Source: Methanoregula sp. UBA247
GTDB taxonomy: Archaea > Halobacteriota > Methanomicrobia > Methanomicrobiales > Methanospirillaceae
DNA length: 54,378 nucleotides
Direction of reading: 5' to 3'
NCBI GenBank assembly: GCA_002495055.1
Contig: DADR01000062.1
Coordinates: 1-54,378 of the forward strand
Under the pieces are notes generated by a model. It was not told the DNA's origin. It made no database searches and was given only the letters and a program-made list of their open reading frames with translations. This document shows positions 54,337 through 54,378 of the stretch, piece by piece. How positions within the stretch are numbered: the first letter of the stretch is position 1; every line of letters begins with the position of its first letter. A program made the translations under genes and the position numbers.

Positions 54337-54378
54337 ACGGGGCAATGCAACTGAAAAGAAAAGGCCAGGGCCGAGATT

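Overview
The window looks like the chromosome of a methanogenic archaeon of the order Methanomicrobiales, probably close to Methanoregula. This is inferred from gene content and is not a database match. Supporting signs are an archaeal-type isoleucyl-tRNA synthetase, a Thg1-family tRNA-His guanylyltransferase, two methanopterin-pathway genes (an MptE-like pyrophosphokinase and a beta-RFAP synthase), TATA-box promoters, oligo-T terminators, and very large receiver-PAS-histidine kinases. No insertion sequence, integrase, phage gene, CRISPR array or rRNA was seen.

Layout. 1-2.8 kb: a hairpin cluster and two lipoprotein genes, one built from 14 RCC1-like repeats. 3.0-6.2 kb: ileS. 6.4-14.7 kb: two REC-PAS-kinase genes on the minus strand. 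14.9-21.4 kb: housekeeping and small genes (zinc-ribbon membrane protein, thg1, PRC-barrel protein, site-2 protease with CBS domains, an overlapping mptE / radical-SAM pair, an RCK-DHH phosphoesterase) and then tRNA-Lys(CUU) at 21488. 21.8-35.2 kb: two more REC-PAS-kinases on the plus strand, the second 3041 residues long with about 18 PAS and 2 GAF domains. 35.3-41.4 kb: small redox, zinc-finger and membrane genes, a lone MazF/PemK-like protein, and a fusion of a chorismate-lyase-like domain with beta-RFAP synthase. 41.5-45.6 kb: an ABC-2 exporter, with its ATPase divergent from two permeases, one of which carries a PrsW-like protease domain. 45.6-51.2 kb: small enzymes, a SemiSWEET, a frameshifted NAD(P)H oxidoreductase, a methyltransferase and a TetR-like protein without its DNA-binding half. 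51.2-54.3 kb: a three-gene operon of surface protein, MacB/FtsX-type permease and ATPase.

How it fits together. The four hybrid kinases take up about 40% of the window. They share one plan: an N-terminal receiver with an intact phospho-Asp, a variable PAS/GAF array, then a C-terminal kinase with an RHD-type H-box. No output domain or separate response regulator lies beside them, so their targets are unknown. Kinases 3 and 4 are tandem paralogues with nearly the same ends and different middles. Kinases 1 and 2 share a nearly identical DNA tract in the receiver. Together this looks like a sensor family growing by internal PAS duplication and recombination, and it is the best candidate here for an undescribed signalling system. 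Second-tier points of interest are the two domain fusions (beta-RFAP synthase, PrsW-permease), the mptE / radical-SAM overlap, the palindrome over a ribosome binding site at 36.5 kb, and the two decaying genes at 49-51 kb.
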